Assembly: GCF_030269925.1 (NCBI RefSeq) | Contig: NC_085126.1 | Span: 5,210,501 to 5,274,500, forward strand | Reading direction: 5' to 3' | Origin: Bombyx mori | Taxonomy: Eukaryota > Arthropoda > Insecta > Lepidoptera > Bombycidae | DNA: 64,000 nt | Shown: piece by piece, positions 46,413-58,241 of the stretch | Layout of the letters: every line of letters begins with the position of its first letter | How positions within the stretch are numbered: the stretch's first letter is position 1 | Made by a program: the position numbers and the translations under genes | Notes under the pieces: model-generated | The model's input: only the letters and a program-made list of their open reading frames with translations | Told to the model about the DNA's origin: nothing | Databases searched by the model: none

Positions 46413-46828
46413 CTAGAGGTCCCGCAGTAGTCGAAATTCGACTATAATTAATTGGAATTGTAAGTTTGTACACTATTATGATTGTATTTTACACTTCTAT
46501 AATCACAAATTTCGCCAAGACTACACTATAAAAAAATATTAACAAAGACAAATCATATTCTATTCTCAATTTGACAACAGACGTCAAGAACAAAAGTTTG
46601 ACAATAAATAGTATGCACGCGTGTGTGCGTCAAATACATGGTATGTAGTGTGTGTAATGTTTTCTTTATTGATTTAATGTATCTTTTATGTATTATTTTG
46701 AAATTTTTTTAGCATTGTGCACTTCTTCTCTATAATCTCTATAAGTGTGGAAAATTTCATACTCCTCCGTCCGCGCAATTTTCGTAAAAAGGGATACAAA
46801 CTTTTTGCTTGACGTATTAATATATAGA
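46413..46828 (-). mobile_element. Helitron family 2 copy nested in family 1
   Basis: CTAGAGGTCCCGCAGTAGTC, the 17-base hairpin, and the 5' end ATTAATATATAGA. It sits within the TA-rich 5' terminus of the family 1 copy. Confidence 0.85.
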
Positions 46829-46838
46829 AGATATAGAT

Positions 46839-47471
46839 ATTTTGTACACACAGCTGTTAGAAGAAACACGACAATAAGGATACAGAGTACAAGGGCACTA
46901 CTTATTTCATGTTGAAATCTCTTCCAATAGGTCCGCAGAAGGAAAGAAGAATTAGGAACACAAACCTAGTGCGTACACTAAACATCTCTTATATTGATTT
47001 TGGAGTCAGGCTTCTAAGCTATATTCTTGCATATTTTTATCATAAAAAAAAAAAACGTATCATAAATTAGTCATAGACATTACAATCGTTAGAACGAATT
47101 CGAAATTGAAATTTTGAATTAATATCCAACCTCTAGTGTCGCAGAATTTAAAATTGTTGATAATGTTTTTTTTTTTTTTGCTGGTACGAGCAAACGTTTT
47201 CCTGTGTGTTTTATATGTATTAAGAATTCATGTAAATGAATTCAATCATCCGCCCCGGCATACTCTGATAAATAATAAATAAATAAAAAACATAAATTAA
47301 TTAAGTTTAACAACTTTCAGTCCACTTGCTCCGTTTCAATTCTCTTTTATCGTAAAGGTCACGGTCGATCGGCTAATTTACAAACTTAAATTATAATACC
47401 TAAGTGCTCCTACAGCTTGATGTTTCTTAAAGATTTGACAGCATTAATCGTATTCCAAATGAGTCGCTTAT
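46839..47471. other. Unassigned intron sequence
   Basis: No element or coding frame was recognised. Confidence 0.4.
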
Positions 47472-47734
47472 AATCAAAATAAAAAATCAAACATTTTTTA
47501 TTCAACATAAATGAAAGTACCTACATACTTGTTGAACGTCAAAAAGAACTACCGCCAATTCACAAAAACTAGCCTCCGTCCTGAGAAGAACTGGCAAGAA
47601 ACTCAGCGGGCATGTTTTTTTTAAAATATTAGATTATTTTTTTAAATATTAATTTTTACAATGAGTATTATAACGTAATAATTATTGCAATATTGAAATG
47701 CCCGGAGCGAGAAACTCATTCCCAAATATTTTTA
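47472..47734 (-). mobile_element. CR1-like LINE 3' UTR, reverse
   Basis: ATTCAACATAAATGAAAGTA, CCGTCCTGAGAAGAACTGGC and GAGCGAGAAACTCATTCCCA are in the same order as at 48358-48640, 650 bases away. Only the UTR is present. Confidence 0.78.
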
Positions 47735-47759
47735 TATCCAATGTTTTTCTATTTCATTA

Positions 47760-47877
47760 TAGGTATACTTAAATGATGTCGTAAAATGCGTGTTTGTTTG
47801 TCCCCCATAGACTCCGAAACGGCTGGATTAACCGAATCTGTGATCCTTTGAAGTTTGATAGCGATTTTTATTGCCAT
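47760..47877 (+). mobile_element. Probable Helitron fragment
   Basis: AAAATGCGTGTTTGTTTGTC and GACTCCGAAACGGCTGGATT resemble the 5' part of the Helitron at 10196; no 3' end is present. Confidence 0.4.
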
Positions 47878-47973
47878 CGTTGGCATATGCGCCCGACCCA
47901 TCCAATGGTAATTTCCTACCGTCGCTTTAAAACGGCAGCAATGCCAGGGGCAAAGCCAAGCCGCTGCCTACTT
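47878..47973 (-). mobile_element. LINE 3' tail ('GGCAATAAA' family), reverse, decayed
   Basis: AGCAATGCCAGGGGCAAAGC and CAAGCCGCTGCCTAC are clear; the A-tail side has decayed. Confidence 0.65.
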
Positions 47974-48004
47974 TAGATTTGACTAGTAGTAGTATGGCCC
48001 TTGC

Positions 48005-48232
48005 GGTGAAGGGCTCGACGAGTAAATTAACCCATACACACAGCCCACTGAGTTTCTCGACAGATCTTCTCAGTGGGTCGCGTTTCCGATCCGGCGGTAG
48101 ATTCTGCGAAGCACTGCTCTTGCTAGGGTCCGTGTTAGTAACACTCCCGGTTTGAGCCCCGTGAGCTCACCTACACGTCAAGGAAAAGCTGAAATAAGCC
48201 TCTCAAGGCTGTCAGCATAGGTAAATAAATAG
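48005..48232 (+). mobile_element. BMC1-related LINE 3' tail
   Basis: ACACAGCCCACTGAGTTTCT to GGCTGTCAGCATAGGTAAAT. It belongs with the 19500 copy and also has the preceding GGTGAAGGGCTCGACGAG segment. Confidence 0.7.
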
Positions 48233-48357
48233 AAGTATATATAAATGCATGTGCGCATATGATGTTTTACTTACATCTCTTAAAGTTGATTTGAATTTGG
48301 AAATGTAGGTAATGAGTTTTAATTTCGCTACGATCTGTCTATTGGCCCATCGGGTGT

Positions 48358-49440
48358 TCAAAATCAAAATCAAAATCAAAAAAAATTTTATTCAACATAA
48401 ATGAAAGTACATACTTGTTGAACGTCAAAAGAACTACCGCCAATTCACAAGAACTAGCCTCCGTCCTGAGAAGAATTGGCAAGAAACTCAGCGGGCATGT
48501 CTTTTTTTTTACATATAAAATTATTATTTATTTATTTTTTAATATTATTATTTTTTTTAAATATGAATTTTTTACACTGAGTATTATAACGTAACAATTA
48601 CTACAATATTGAAATGCCTGGAGCGAGCAACTCATTCCCACTTTGTGCAATCTTCTAGATAATCATTGACTTTATAGTAAGCTTTATTGCACAGATGTTC
48701 TTTAATAGTTTTCTTAAACCTATGTATATGTAGGTTCTGAACATCATGTGGGATTTTGTTGTACAGGCGCACAGACAAACACCCGAATGAATTTCGTATC
48801 TTATGTAACCTACTCATCGGCACAACAAGCTTGTGTTTGTTCCTAGTATTTCTATTATGTATGTCCGACTGTTTAGGAAACTCCTCAATATGTTTACGAA
48901 CATACATCAAATTTTCAAAAATGTACTGGGATGGCATAGTGAGAACTTTAATTTCTTTAAATTTCTCCCTCAGGGATTCCCTTGAGTGCATGTTATAAAT
49001 AGCACGTATAGCTCTTTTCTGCAGAATAAATATCATTTCTACATCGGCCGCATTGCCCCATAGCAAAATGCCATAGGACATGACACTGTGGAAGTAACTA
49101 AAGTAAACTAAACGAGCCGTGTCCGCGTTTGTTAACATTCTAATTTTTTTTACTGCGTATGCTGCAGAGCTGAGCTTACTCGCCAATTTATGAATATGAG
49201 GTCCCCACTGCAGTTTGGAGTCCACTGTTATACCAAGAAATACGGTTGACTCAACAAGCTCCAATGATTCCTCAGAAACAATTACATCACTATCCACTTG
49301 TCTCACATTTAAAGATGGTTTAATACATTTTAAAGTAAATTTAATACATTTAGTTTTCTTACTATTCAATAATAGGTTATTGATACGGAACCAATGAACC
49401 ACACACGAAATCGCATCACGAAATCGAATGAAATGTTCAG
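48358..49440 (-). pseudogene. CR1-like LINE: ORF2 C-terminal part and 3' UTR
   Basis: The minus strand keeps an open frame of about 270 residues ending at 48632. It starts in the reverse transcriptase palm/thumb (HWFRINNLLLNSKKTKCIKF), continues with STVFLGITVDSKLQWGPHI and SVMSYGILLWGNAADVE, and ends CTKWE. The catalytic box lies upstream of the break and is missing. The 3' UTR (48365-48631) ends in repeats of TTTTGA (48358-48385), the kind of short-repeat end seen in CR1-type elements. The frame is undamaged for 0.8 kb, so truncation is fairly recent. A Helitron begins 90 bases upstream, and the longer open frame there reads into it by chance. Confidence 0.75.
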
Positions 49441-49530
49441 TGGTTATCCGGCACCATGAACATAACAAAATGAGAATGACACCACCTACGCTGAAACATG
49501 ACGTAGATACGTTTACGAAATTATAAGAGA

Positions 49531-49839
49531 CTAGCTGACCCGGCAGACTTCGTAGTGCCACAATCGATAAATAAAAGACGTAAGCTTTTGTATAAAATCA
49601 ACTTAAAACAAACAAAAGGAATCGGTCCGACGCGACGGGAGAAACATCAAAGGAAAAAGAAAATTGTTATTTTTATTTAATTCCGAGCATTTTCATATTT
49701 ATCTACCTTTTAAGCCTTCTCTGGACTTCCACAAATAATTCAAGACCAAAATTAGCCAAATCGGTCCAGCCGTTCTCGAGTTTTAGCGAGACTAACAAAC
49801 GGCAATTCGTTTATATATATTTATATATATATATATAGA
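49531..49839 (-). mobile_element. Helitron family 1 copy, reverse
   Basis: CTAGCTGACCCGGCAGACTT at the left and (TA)-rich ATATATATATATAGA|T at the right. The 5' terminus is expanded by TA slippage. Confidence 0.83.
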
Positions 49840-50215
49840 TTAAAATCATCATAGCTTCGGTTTAATGAAAATGGAGTATACACTGACTGACAGATTTTTT
49901 GTGTCGATGTAAATGTTTTACACAGAAGGCTAGTTGTGTTCTTTATCGTTATGTTGAAGGTTCTTTTAGACTCTAAAATAACATTCTAAAATTTAGAACA
50001 TCAAAACCGCATTCGAATTGGGTTAAATTATTTCAGAAGCGCTCCATAGACAAAATAAAAATAAAAATCTCATTACAATTATTAATCTTGTAATTTTGTG
50101 ACGTAAGGCGATGTAGATTAAATTTATCTATGGTTTTAGTGAACCATAGAAACTAATATAACGGAATATTTAATTAACAATTATTTTAATTTATCAATTA
50201 TAACATTTTAATTTT
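49840..50215. other. Unassigned intron sequence
   Basis: No element or coding frame was recognised. Confidence 0.4.
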
Positions 50216-50458
50216 ACTGGTGGTAGGACATCTTGTGAGTCTGCACGGGTAGGTACCACCGCCCTGCCTATTTCTGCCGTGAAGCAGTAATGCGTTTCGG
50301 TTTGAAGGGTGGGATAGCCGTTGCAACTATACTGAGACCTTAGAACTTTTATCTCAAGGTGGGTGGCGCGTTTACGTTGTAGATGTATATGGGCTCCAAT
50401 AACCACTTAACACCAGGTGGGCTGTGAGCTCGTCCGCCCATATAAGCAATAAAAAAAA
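50216..50458 (+). mobile_element. Bm1-type SINE
   Basis: Complete short form from ACTGGTGGTAGGACATCTTG to AAGCAATAAAAAAAA. Confidence 0.88.
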
Positions 50459-51334
50459 TTAAAATAAAATTACTTTGTAATTTAAAAAAAATTACAATTA
50501 TACTATCGAATAATTAATTATATTAATAATTAATTCATAATAATAATTAATGATTAATAATTATTGATCATCAATAATTAATTTGTTTGCGTCGTCCACT
50601 GCTAGGATTCTATATTATCTGTGGTTTTAGCGTCTCATAAAATCGAATCTAACGTAATATCAAAATAACAATAATTATATTTTACAGATATAATCTCCTC
50701 TTCTTTCTAAAATTAAATTAACTTCTTGCTCGTTGATAATAGAGAAACATAAATGAGTCATTTATAATTTCCACGACCAATTATGATGAATCTGATTTTG
50801 CTCATTAATTTGATAACTTATAATTTTTTAGCAAAAAAAGAACCGGGAAACCCGCGCTGATTCTGAGAAGTGTTTCAGTCTAGGCAATTAATTAATCTAC
50901 AATTAACATTGATCGAAAAACAATCTATCGGTTTTGATTTAATATATTTTGAACAGTACCTAATTTACATAAGTTCTAAATTAGCATGACCTTTTACCGC
51001 TAACTTTAGACAGTTTGGCGCTGCATGTTCGATATCAAAACGATATTTTACATAAAATCATCAATCGAAAGCGAACTCTATCGCGATAGATTTTAAAATT
51101 TCTTTCCTAACACAAAATGAAATGTCTTTATGCCTTTTTTAGTCGTTAGATAATATTTTTTGCTTTTTGTTTTGTAATTTAGTTTAAAGGACCGGCCAGA
51201 CAGTTTTCGTAAAAAAAAAAGCCGACACAAATGAGATATGAATCTCAATTATATTATACATATAACAGTTGCAATACTACTGACTAGACTAGACTAGACT
51301 CTAGTAGGATAGTATTAATATTTCCTGGCTTAGA
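50459..51334. other. Unassigned AT-rich sequence
   Basis: Positions 50500-50585 consist of overlapping AATTAATTA/TTAATAATT palindromes. Nothing else was recognised. Confidence 0.4.
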
Positions 51335-51537
51335 CTTTGTCCGATGTTGATAAGTTACTGGAGCTCATAGACTTTAATAACGTAAATACCGCCAACCAGC
51401 TTGACATATCAGTTCCAAGTCTATGGCACAACTGCCGCCCCACCCTTCAAGCTGGAACGCATTACTGCCCCTCGATAGAAATAGGCTGGGTGGTGGTATC
51501 TACTCGTGCGAAGTCACAAGACGCTCTAGTTAAGACC
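51335..51537 (-). mobile_element. Bm1-type SINE, diverged, reverse
   Basis: GTTACTGGAGCTCATAGACT, CCCCACCCTTCAAGCTGGAA and AATAGGCTGGGTGGTGGTAT show the order of a reverse copy with many substitutions and no tail. Confidence 0.72.
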
Positions 51538-52372
51538 ACTAGTTAAGATTATTTTCTCATCAATTCTTACTGATATATGTACTTTGTATATGGTTAAGGC
51601 GACAATTATATTAGCTATCTATGAATTCCATTTAAGTACTTATCAACGGGTAGGCCGTGAGCGACTCTTCCTATATATGCTAATATGTTATTATAGGTAC
51701 CTATGCGAACCGTTTACCTTTTGAAGAAACATTAGACCTGACACCGCTTAAGGGTGACTAACGAAAGCCATTGCAATCAGAAATAAAACCTCTCGACCAC
51801 AGAATAAACTATTTTAATGTCGTTATATTTCATGAAGAAGGTTGGTTTACGATTACGACTAATTCAAAAACCCCCGGAACAATTGACGAAACCATAAACT
51901 TTAACATCTCGTAACATTCCTTTAACAAGATGCCACCAGAAATAAGTAAACAACCTTCTTGAGGAAAATTGACATTTAAAACATACAACATACAACAAAA
52001 ACAAAAAAAAAAGCAACAATAAAAGTTTACAACAACAAGTTTGAGAGCCTGCGGCCGTTTGACGGATTCGATGTTTTTTATAATCCGCACTGTCGTTACG
52101 TCTTTACAATATACGATTTACGACGTTTTTATGACCCGAAATGAGAATGTTTTGACTAATTATCGTGATTACGTACAAATGTCAAATCAAGTTTTGGTTC
52201 TTGTTAGCGGTACGCCCCCGGTTTTTCTACGTTCAAAGACAATTAGAGATATTATGAGTCGTGTTCGTTAGTTTTCGACTTGAAAAAATAATTCAATCTA
52301 CCGCACCTGGCTTTGAATATTGCTAAATATTGCAAACTTGGGAATGAGACAATCTGTTAATAACGCTAATGT
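51538..52372. other. Unassigned sequence with a small orphan frame
   Basis: A frame at 52041-52271 (first ATG at 52071) encodes about 66 residues, starting MFFIIRTVVTSLQYTIYDVF. It has no matchable motif and no visible splice context, so it is not called a gene. Confidence 0.3.
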
Positions 52373-52382
52373 TGCACGTAGC

Positions 52383-52724
52383 CCTTTTTTTTTTTTTGGT
52401 GAGTAGGAAATCGCCGGACTTCCGCCCTCCACTGGGGATGGAGGGCGGGGCATGTCAGAGTCGAACTGACTAAAACCTCCTGTCGCTCAACAACCAACGT
52501 CCAAACCTTGCATGAGACAGAACTCATGAAGAGGCAGAGGAGGGAAAGTGAAGCGTTTAGTGCGGAGCACATCTCTCCCATCACCCTCCCCCTCGGGACG
52601 CCGGACCGGCGGTCATCGGCGCCACGACCAAAAGCCCTCTCAGTCGGCAGGCTACCGAAGCCCGCCTAGATGGCGCCGATTAGAGTGAGCTATCCTACGG
52701 AATACCCCGCTGGACCAGAACCAG
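52383..52724 (-). mobile_element. GC-rich LINE 3' end with target-site duplication
   Basis: The plus strand begins with a 13-T run (52385-52397), then GGTGAGTAGGAAATCGCCGG and a GC-rich stretch with GGACCGGCGGTCATCGGCGCC-like sequence. TGCACGTAGC stands at 52373-52382 and 52725-52734. The A tail, truncation and duplication show retrotransposition of a 3' UTR. It belongs to no other family in this window; the clade is undetermined. Confidence 0.78.
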
Positions 52725-52989
52725 TGCACGTAGCACTAACAGGTAACTATTGGGATCGCTGTAAGAAACGTCACTCATTATTTAGTTTGCGACAGAGATA
52801 GCACTATACGACCAGGAAGTTAACAGATTGTCTCTTTCTAATGACCTAGGTGCAGTATTTATCGTCAGGTACTGTAATGAGTCCTATACCATTTACATAA
52901 GTTTTAAACTATTGTTTTAAACAGAAGACAGCTTAGCGCATTGAACATATACGCAGACAGAACATATATTATCACATAATGTATTCATC

Positions 52990-53235
52990 TTTTTTTTTAT
53001 TGCTTAGATGGGTGGACGAGCTCAGAGCCCACCTGGTGTTAAGTGGTTACTGGAGTCCATGGACATCTACAACGTAAATGCGCCACCCACATTGAAATAT
53101 AAGTTCTAAGATCTCAGTATAGTTACAACGGCTACCCCACCCTTCAAACCGAAACGCATTACTGCTTCACGGCAGAAAATAGGCAGGGCGGTGGTAACTA
53201 CCCGCGCGGACTCACAAGAGGTCCTACCACCAGTA
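52990..53235 (-). mobile_element. Bm1-type SINE, reverse
   Basis: Complete short form from the T run at 52990 to CCTACCACCAGTAA. Confidence 0.88.
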
Positions 53236-55563
53236 AACCTGTTTTTCATTTTTGAAACGAACAACTCCGAACAGATTCCAATTTTGATCGCCAATGAATA
53301 ATAAATACATTCACCCATCATTCTTTCATCATCACCTTATCTGCGACCCGAATTGCTGAAGATATGTCCCAAGATGGCCGCCAATAATAGGCCTTCTCTT
53401 GGCAAGGTTATCAATACGCGTTTTGAAATCACTTTTATTTTCAAACTATCATTTCCAAAACTAATCAATATACAAACATCGAAAAATAAACTATTTTATA
53501 TTTTATTTCATTAATCGCAGCACACGTCACCTTTGCCATTTACATTTATGGTCCAGAAATGATTTCGTTGAAACCATAAGGTTTTCTTGTTTTTTTTTTT
53601 TTTTTTATATGCTCGTACCGGTTTTAGTACGCCATTTAAATAACCATTGACTGTTTCTCGAATTAATAAATGGAATAGATTTTATGATGAAGACGGTTAA
53701 TCATAGAGTTATAATGAAAAGAGATGAGGCTCTATCAAAATTTAAAGGTTGTAATCCCGTTTATACTTAAACGAAAACCGACCTTAAAAACTTACTGAAA
53801 TAAATTAAAAATGTTTTGATGAATTTCCTGTCAAAACCAATGTTTAAGATTTAAATTTTGATACGCATGTACACACATATAACTCATTATTTACATAATA
53901 TACTAATAAAGTGAGTTACAATTTTGCAATTATCGCCATTTGCATTTTAAAATCGGTGGGTTTTACAAATATTTTCTTTTCTACAAACTTTGTCCTAACA
54001 AATAACTAAACAATATTTAATTTAAAATTATCTTAATAAATATATTGTTTTATTTTATTACCTATAATATATTATAAAAACGAATGTATCTATCTTTGTT
54101 TGTTCATTTTTGTACCATGCGCTCTTGATTCTTTTATCAAAAAACTGTTTGTTTTGCTAGAATTATCTATTTAATTAATTAACAATTTATCATGAAAGAG
54201 CGTTCCCTGTTTCACTAAATATTTAAAACGCTAATCGCTCGTAATTACCATATATAATAACAATACATTTCGCGAACAAAAATATAACGAATATTAACTT
54301 TATCAAATATAACGCTTTGTACTTCGTTTTGTAATTTCACATTCACGAATACGGTCATAGCATTATTTATGATAGATACTAACTGGTTCAACTCTATAAT
54401 TGCCGATGCGATTCTTGCGTAAATTGACGTTCATAAAAACTTGTACAGAATTAGGTCGAACGATGCACGACACGATGGAACGGATCAATGTTTGTAAGGA
54501 CACGACGTATCGATTTTTTTTTTTAAATATAAAGATCATGAACTCTAGCGTAATTATCGATAATTTTTCAATCTCGTTCGTCGCGTATAAATCTTTTTTG
54601 GGAAATGTCAAGTTGAACTTGATGAGGGGTACTTTTTTCGACAGTACGAGTCGCTCGTGAGTTTATCGTTTCGCTAATAATTTCTGGATTAAAAAACTGA
54701 GGTGGGCACAACCTAGTACCTAATTATATTAACCTAGTAACCTAGTAATTATAATAGGCTTAATATAAGGTATTAGAAAACAGATTAGCTTATTTTTCTT
54801 CACATGATGGACATAGTGTGCGCCATCGTTCCGGGATATTCAAAAAAAACACCTAAACCATTGCGTGCAAAAGGCTCGCAACGGTGCTTAGTGGTTTTGA
54901 TGAAACCTGCTTTGGCGGCGGATGGTGCAATTAACGGATGACGGATATGCTCTATGAACTTATGCGGAATGCCCCGACCAAGCTAAGATTTAAACTTTGT
55001 GGCAACACCTAATATACTAAATAAACCAAATGTCGAAAACTTATGAATCTGCCCCCTCACTAAGAGCAGAAGGTATTTCGAAACCACACGAAAATATAAC
55101 TGTAACTGTCTTTTTTTTTTGTAAAAAATCAACATAATATATTTCTATTAGCTCTCGACATTAAAACAACATCGAATTTAGAGTCACAAAACGCCGAGAT
55201 CAAAGTGTGAAATTTACACAATGAATGTTTATTACCCAAGAGACACAGGTTGCGCAGTATGTCATTATAAGTGCAAGATGTCTCGAAAGACTCTAAAAAA
55301 AGCATTCAAAATATACAATACTATACATTTACAGCGTCTTGTTTTATGACGAAAAAAGATTTTAGATTAATTTAGAATGTATTTGATGTGGGCTTAACGA
55401 ATAAGTGTCAAAAGAAACTTATTTATTAGCTGAAGGAATGAACGACCAAGACTATGTGCAATCTGTATAAAGGTGGCTTTTAATAGACACGCGTCTTTCA
55501 TGATTAAGATCTACGTACGATTAGACTGATTTCATTACGATTTTTTCTGTATCGTAAAGAGCC
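53236..55563. other. Long unassigned stretch of intron
   Basis: 2.3 kb of AT-rich sequence. At 54400-54660 frames of 82-86 codons are open on both strands at once, which argues for chance composition. No repeat family was recognised. Confidence 0.4.
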
Positions 55564-55893
55564 TGCGCCGTCAGCCTAAAGGATAAGACGCCTGGCGTAC
55601 TTGTATCAAACGTTGCGACAATGCCGGTGATCAAATCCCGTAACTAGGTACAAATTTTTGTAATGGTATACGTACTCAATTCATGAATGACTACCATGGT
55701 GAAAAACAAGAACACACAAGTAAAAAATTTGCAAAAATATTACAAGCATAATGTGATTAAGCAATTGATTCATATACCTCACATCAAAACTAGTGTGGCG
55801 GCATTCGCGTCGTGAGGTCAATGTGCTGCGGTAATCACTAACACCAGGTGGACTGTGATTTCGTGCAAAATCTAAGCAATAAATAAATAAAGC
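55564..55893 (+). mobile_element. Bm1-type SINE with tRNA-like head, old copy
   Basis: It starts with GCCTAAAGGATAAGACGCCT (box-A region) and GGTGATCAAATCCCG (box-B region), continues through GTACAAATTTTTGTAATGG, and ends AACACCAGGTGGACTGTGAT and AAGCAATAAATAAATAAAG. The middle is deleted, but head and tail in one copy link the tRNA-like head to the SINE body seen elsewhere. Confidence 0.7.
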
Positions 55894-55917
55894 TATATGT
55901 TTGGTCTTTCTAATCTT

Positions 55918-56215
55918 TCTGTAGCTCAACATCATGGAGAGACTATCGTCAACAGTCCAAATACGAATCCTCAAGTTCTTCGGACACAACGCTTGTAATG
56001 AAGACTCCATTATGCGGTTGATGGTGCAGGGAAAGTCGAGGGCTAAAGATCTTGGAGACGATGTCCAACACGATGGACCGACTTCATAAAATCTGTCACT
56101 CACTCCAATAGAAATGATTGCTCTCACTCTGCGAAACACCGTGCCACATGGCGTCGTAGGATTCGACTGATGCATGACCACGACCACTCTGCCAAGAGCG
56201 TACGACTAGGAAGAA
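55918..56215 (+). pseudogene. Decayed RTE-like LINE ORF2 C-terminus
   Basis: Two frames must be used. First comes VQIRILKFFGHNACNEDSIM, then KSVTHSNRNDCSHSAKHRAT followed by WRRRIRL. The pattern 'R.LRFFGH...' and '...A..RA.WR..I' is that of the last 90 residues of RTE-type reverse transcriptases. A frameshift and stop near 56086 show it is dead. Confidence 0.6.
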
Positions 56216-57096
56216 GAATATGTTTGTTTGTGAAACAAAAGATATCTAAATTAAGATCCGTACGGTAAGATAAAAAGTTGACATCGACTAATATTTCACG
56301 CTGCGTGGAGCGCGCTGAACTTCGCAGTGACGTAATTTTGTCCGGGATAAATGTAGCTTTTGTCGATCTCTGACCTGTGTATAGCGTCACCGTAAAAATC
56401 ACGCAGTCCCATTGCTCCGTGGGTTTCATACATCACGCTTCATAGAGAATGCATTGAACTGAGCAGAGAGGTAGTTTTATCCGGGATTTAAGAAGTCTTT
56501 TTCAGTATTTCCTTTACTATGTCTTTGCAAAAGCTAAGACCCGAAATTGCTCCGTGAATCAAGGATCCACAGATACACATTCGCAATTGTGCAAAATTAA
56601 TAAACATGTTTATATTTGTAGCTAATGTTATATTTCATATCGCTAAATCAGCAGACACCAAACTTTAAGTATCATGGAGAAATGCAAATTAGACAAAAAC
56701 GAACTAAAATATTCACATTCAAGTCATTAATATGGAACGATTCGAGCTGCCATATTGCCATTGCCATGCAATAAATTAAATGCTCTGTATTCGCTTTTGA
56801 GGTATGTTACTTCACGCTTTTTTTGAGGAAAAAGTATTTTAGCGTAACCGAAAATTTATAGCCTAAGTTGCCTTTTAATTACCGACTTTAATAAAAATTA
56901 ATTAAAGGAGAAACCCTAAATTCAATGAAACGAGTCTCGGTGTGCGTGATAGGATGAAAATTTGTTATACAAATGCAAATATGTTGTGGCAAATTTCCGT
57001 TTATGTGTAAAACGGATCAAGATGTACTGTCAAACTGAGACTCCTTAAAAAAATCACCGGGAATCCGTGAACTAAAAATAAATTAATATAGTATAA
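56216..57096. other. Unassigned intron sequence
   Basis: No element or coding frame was recognised. Confidence 0.4.
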
Positions 57097-57459
57097 TCTC
57101 TATATATCTCTATATAGGGTAGGCAGCGGCTTGGCTCTGCTCCTGGCATTGCTGACGTCCATGAGCGACGGTAACCACTCACCATCAGGTGGGCCGTATG
57201 CTCGGCTGCCTATAGACCAATAAAAAAAAATGATTTGCTGTTCGTTAGTCTCGCTAAAACTCGAGAACGGCTGGACCGATTTTGCTAATTTTGGTCTTGA
57301 ATTATTCGTGGAAGTCCAAGGAAGGTTTAAAAGGTGGAAAAATATAAAAAAGCTCGGAATTAAATAAAAACAATTAATTTTGTTTTTCCTTTGATGCGTC
57401 CCCTTGATGTGCCTTTTATTTATCGATTGAGGCACTACGAAGTCTGCCGGGTCAGCTAG
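57097..57459 (+). mobile_element. Helitron family 1 copy carrying a nested LINE tail
   Basis: It begins A|TCTCTATATATCTCTATATA, is interrupted at 57116-57229, then resumes TGATTTGCTGTTCGTTAGTC and ends GCCGGGTCAGCTAG|T. Confidence 0.83.
57116..57229 (+). mobile_element. LINE 3' tail nested in a Helitron
   Basis: GGTAGGCAGCGGCTTGGCTC to GACCAATAAAAAAAAA, the 'GGCAATAAA' family with GGCAATAA altered to ACCAATAA. It inserted in the TA-rich 5' end of the Helitron. Confidence 0.83.
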
Positions 57460-57974
57460 TCTAGAATAAAAAATAATAATTTTCTATGACATTATTAACT
57501 GTGGTGAAGTCACCTTAAATATAGTCAAAGAAATTTTCAACTCCTGAGCTGATAAAGAGTGATTTATTTGTGTAAAGAAGACGCTAAGATGCGGCTTTAA
57601 AACGTTGAACTTCAAAGCGCAGTTCATAGTTCAGTAACCTCTAACATCTACTTACATCAATGAGCCAACCTAATTTCGTTTGAATAAAATTAATCTGAAA
57701 TTTATTAAAATCATCCGAGTTGATTTATCTTTTGAGACTGCTTTACGGTTACTCTGTAGTAAGGTCAATATCATTTTGACAGTGATTATGATAATTTCAC
57801 GACGGCTGTCAATCCACGACGCGCCAGTGCTAAGTAGATTCAATAGGATAATCTGTGGATCAGCTGCATCCCGAGCCACGTCAACGCCATTTCGTGTCAA
57901 TGTCAATTTGACAACGAAAGTGCGTCAAGGTATCGATTTTGAATTCCATTCGATAAATTTATATTCTTATCCAT
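57460..57974. other. Unassigned intron sequence
   Basis: A 98-codon frame at 57680-57976 overlaps an opposite 78-codon frame; no motifs were seen. Confidence 0.35.
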
Positions 57975-58241
57975 AATCCATAATAATAATATTATAAAGG
58001 GGAAAGATTTGTTTGTTTGTATTGAATTGGCTCCGAAACTACTGATCCGATTTAAAAAAATCATTCATTGTTGGAAAGCTACGCTATCCCCGGGTGACAT
58101 AGGCTATATTTATTATATTTTCAAAAAAATTAGGGATCCTTACTGAAACTCCAATAATGTAACGTAATGTGTAAAAAAACTACTTAAAATTCTTTACATC
58201 GCGTTCGCTACTAACCAAGCGAAGCCGGGGCGGGACGCTAG
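57975..58241 (+). mobile_element. Non-autonomous Helitron
   Basis: TTATAAAGGGGAAAGATTTG, CTCCGAAACTACTGATCCGA, and the end AGCCGGGGCGGGACGCTAG|T. Same family as 10196-10392 but longer. The 5' end is in an AATAAT run and is uncertain. Confidence 0.68.

Noticed and set aside
48632..49561. A single 309-residue gene starting at 49561
   Set aside because: The first 12 residues are translated from a Helitron end (CGAAGTCTGCCGGGTCAGCT); the real coding part is a truncated LINE ORF2.
50500..50585. Possible replication or attachment structure in AATTAATTA palindromes
   Set aside because: Simple AT-rich sequence of this kind arises by chance and slippage; no supporting element is nearby.
54363..54660. 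Overlapping opposite frames of 82 and 86 codons
   Set aside because: Both strands are open at once, the plus frame starts with TTG, and neither has a motif or splice context.
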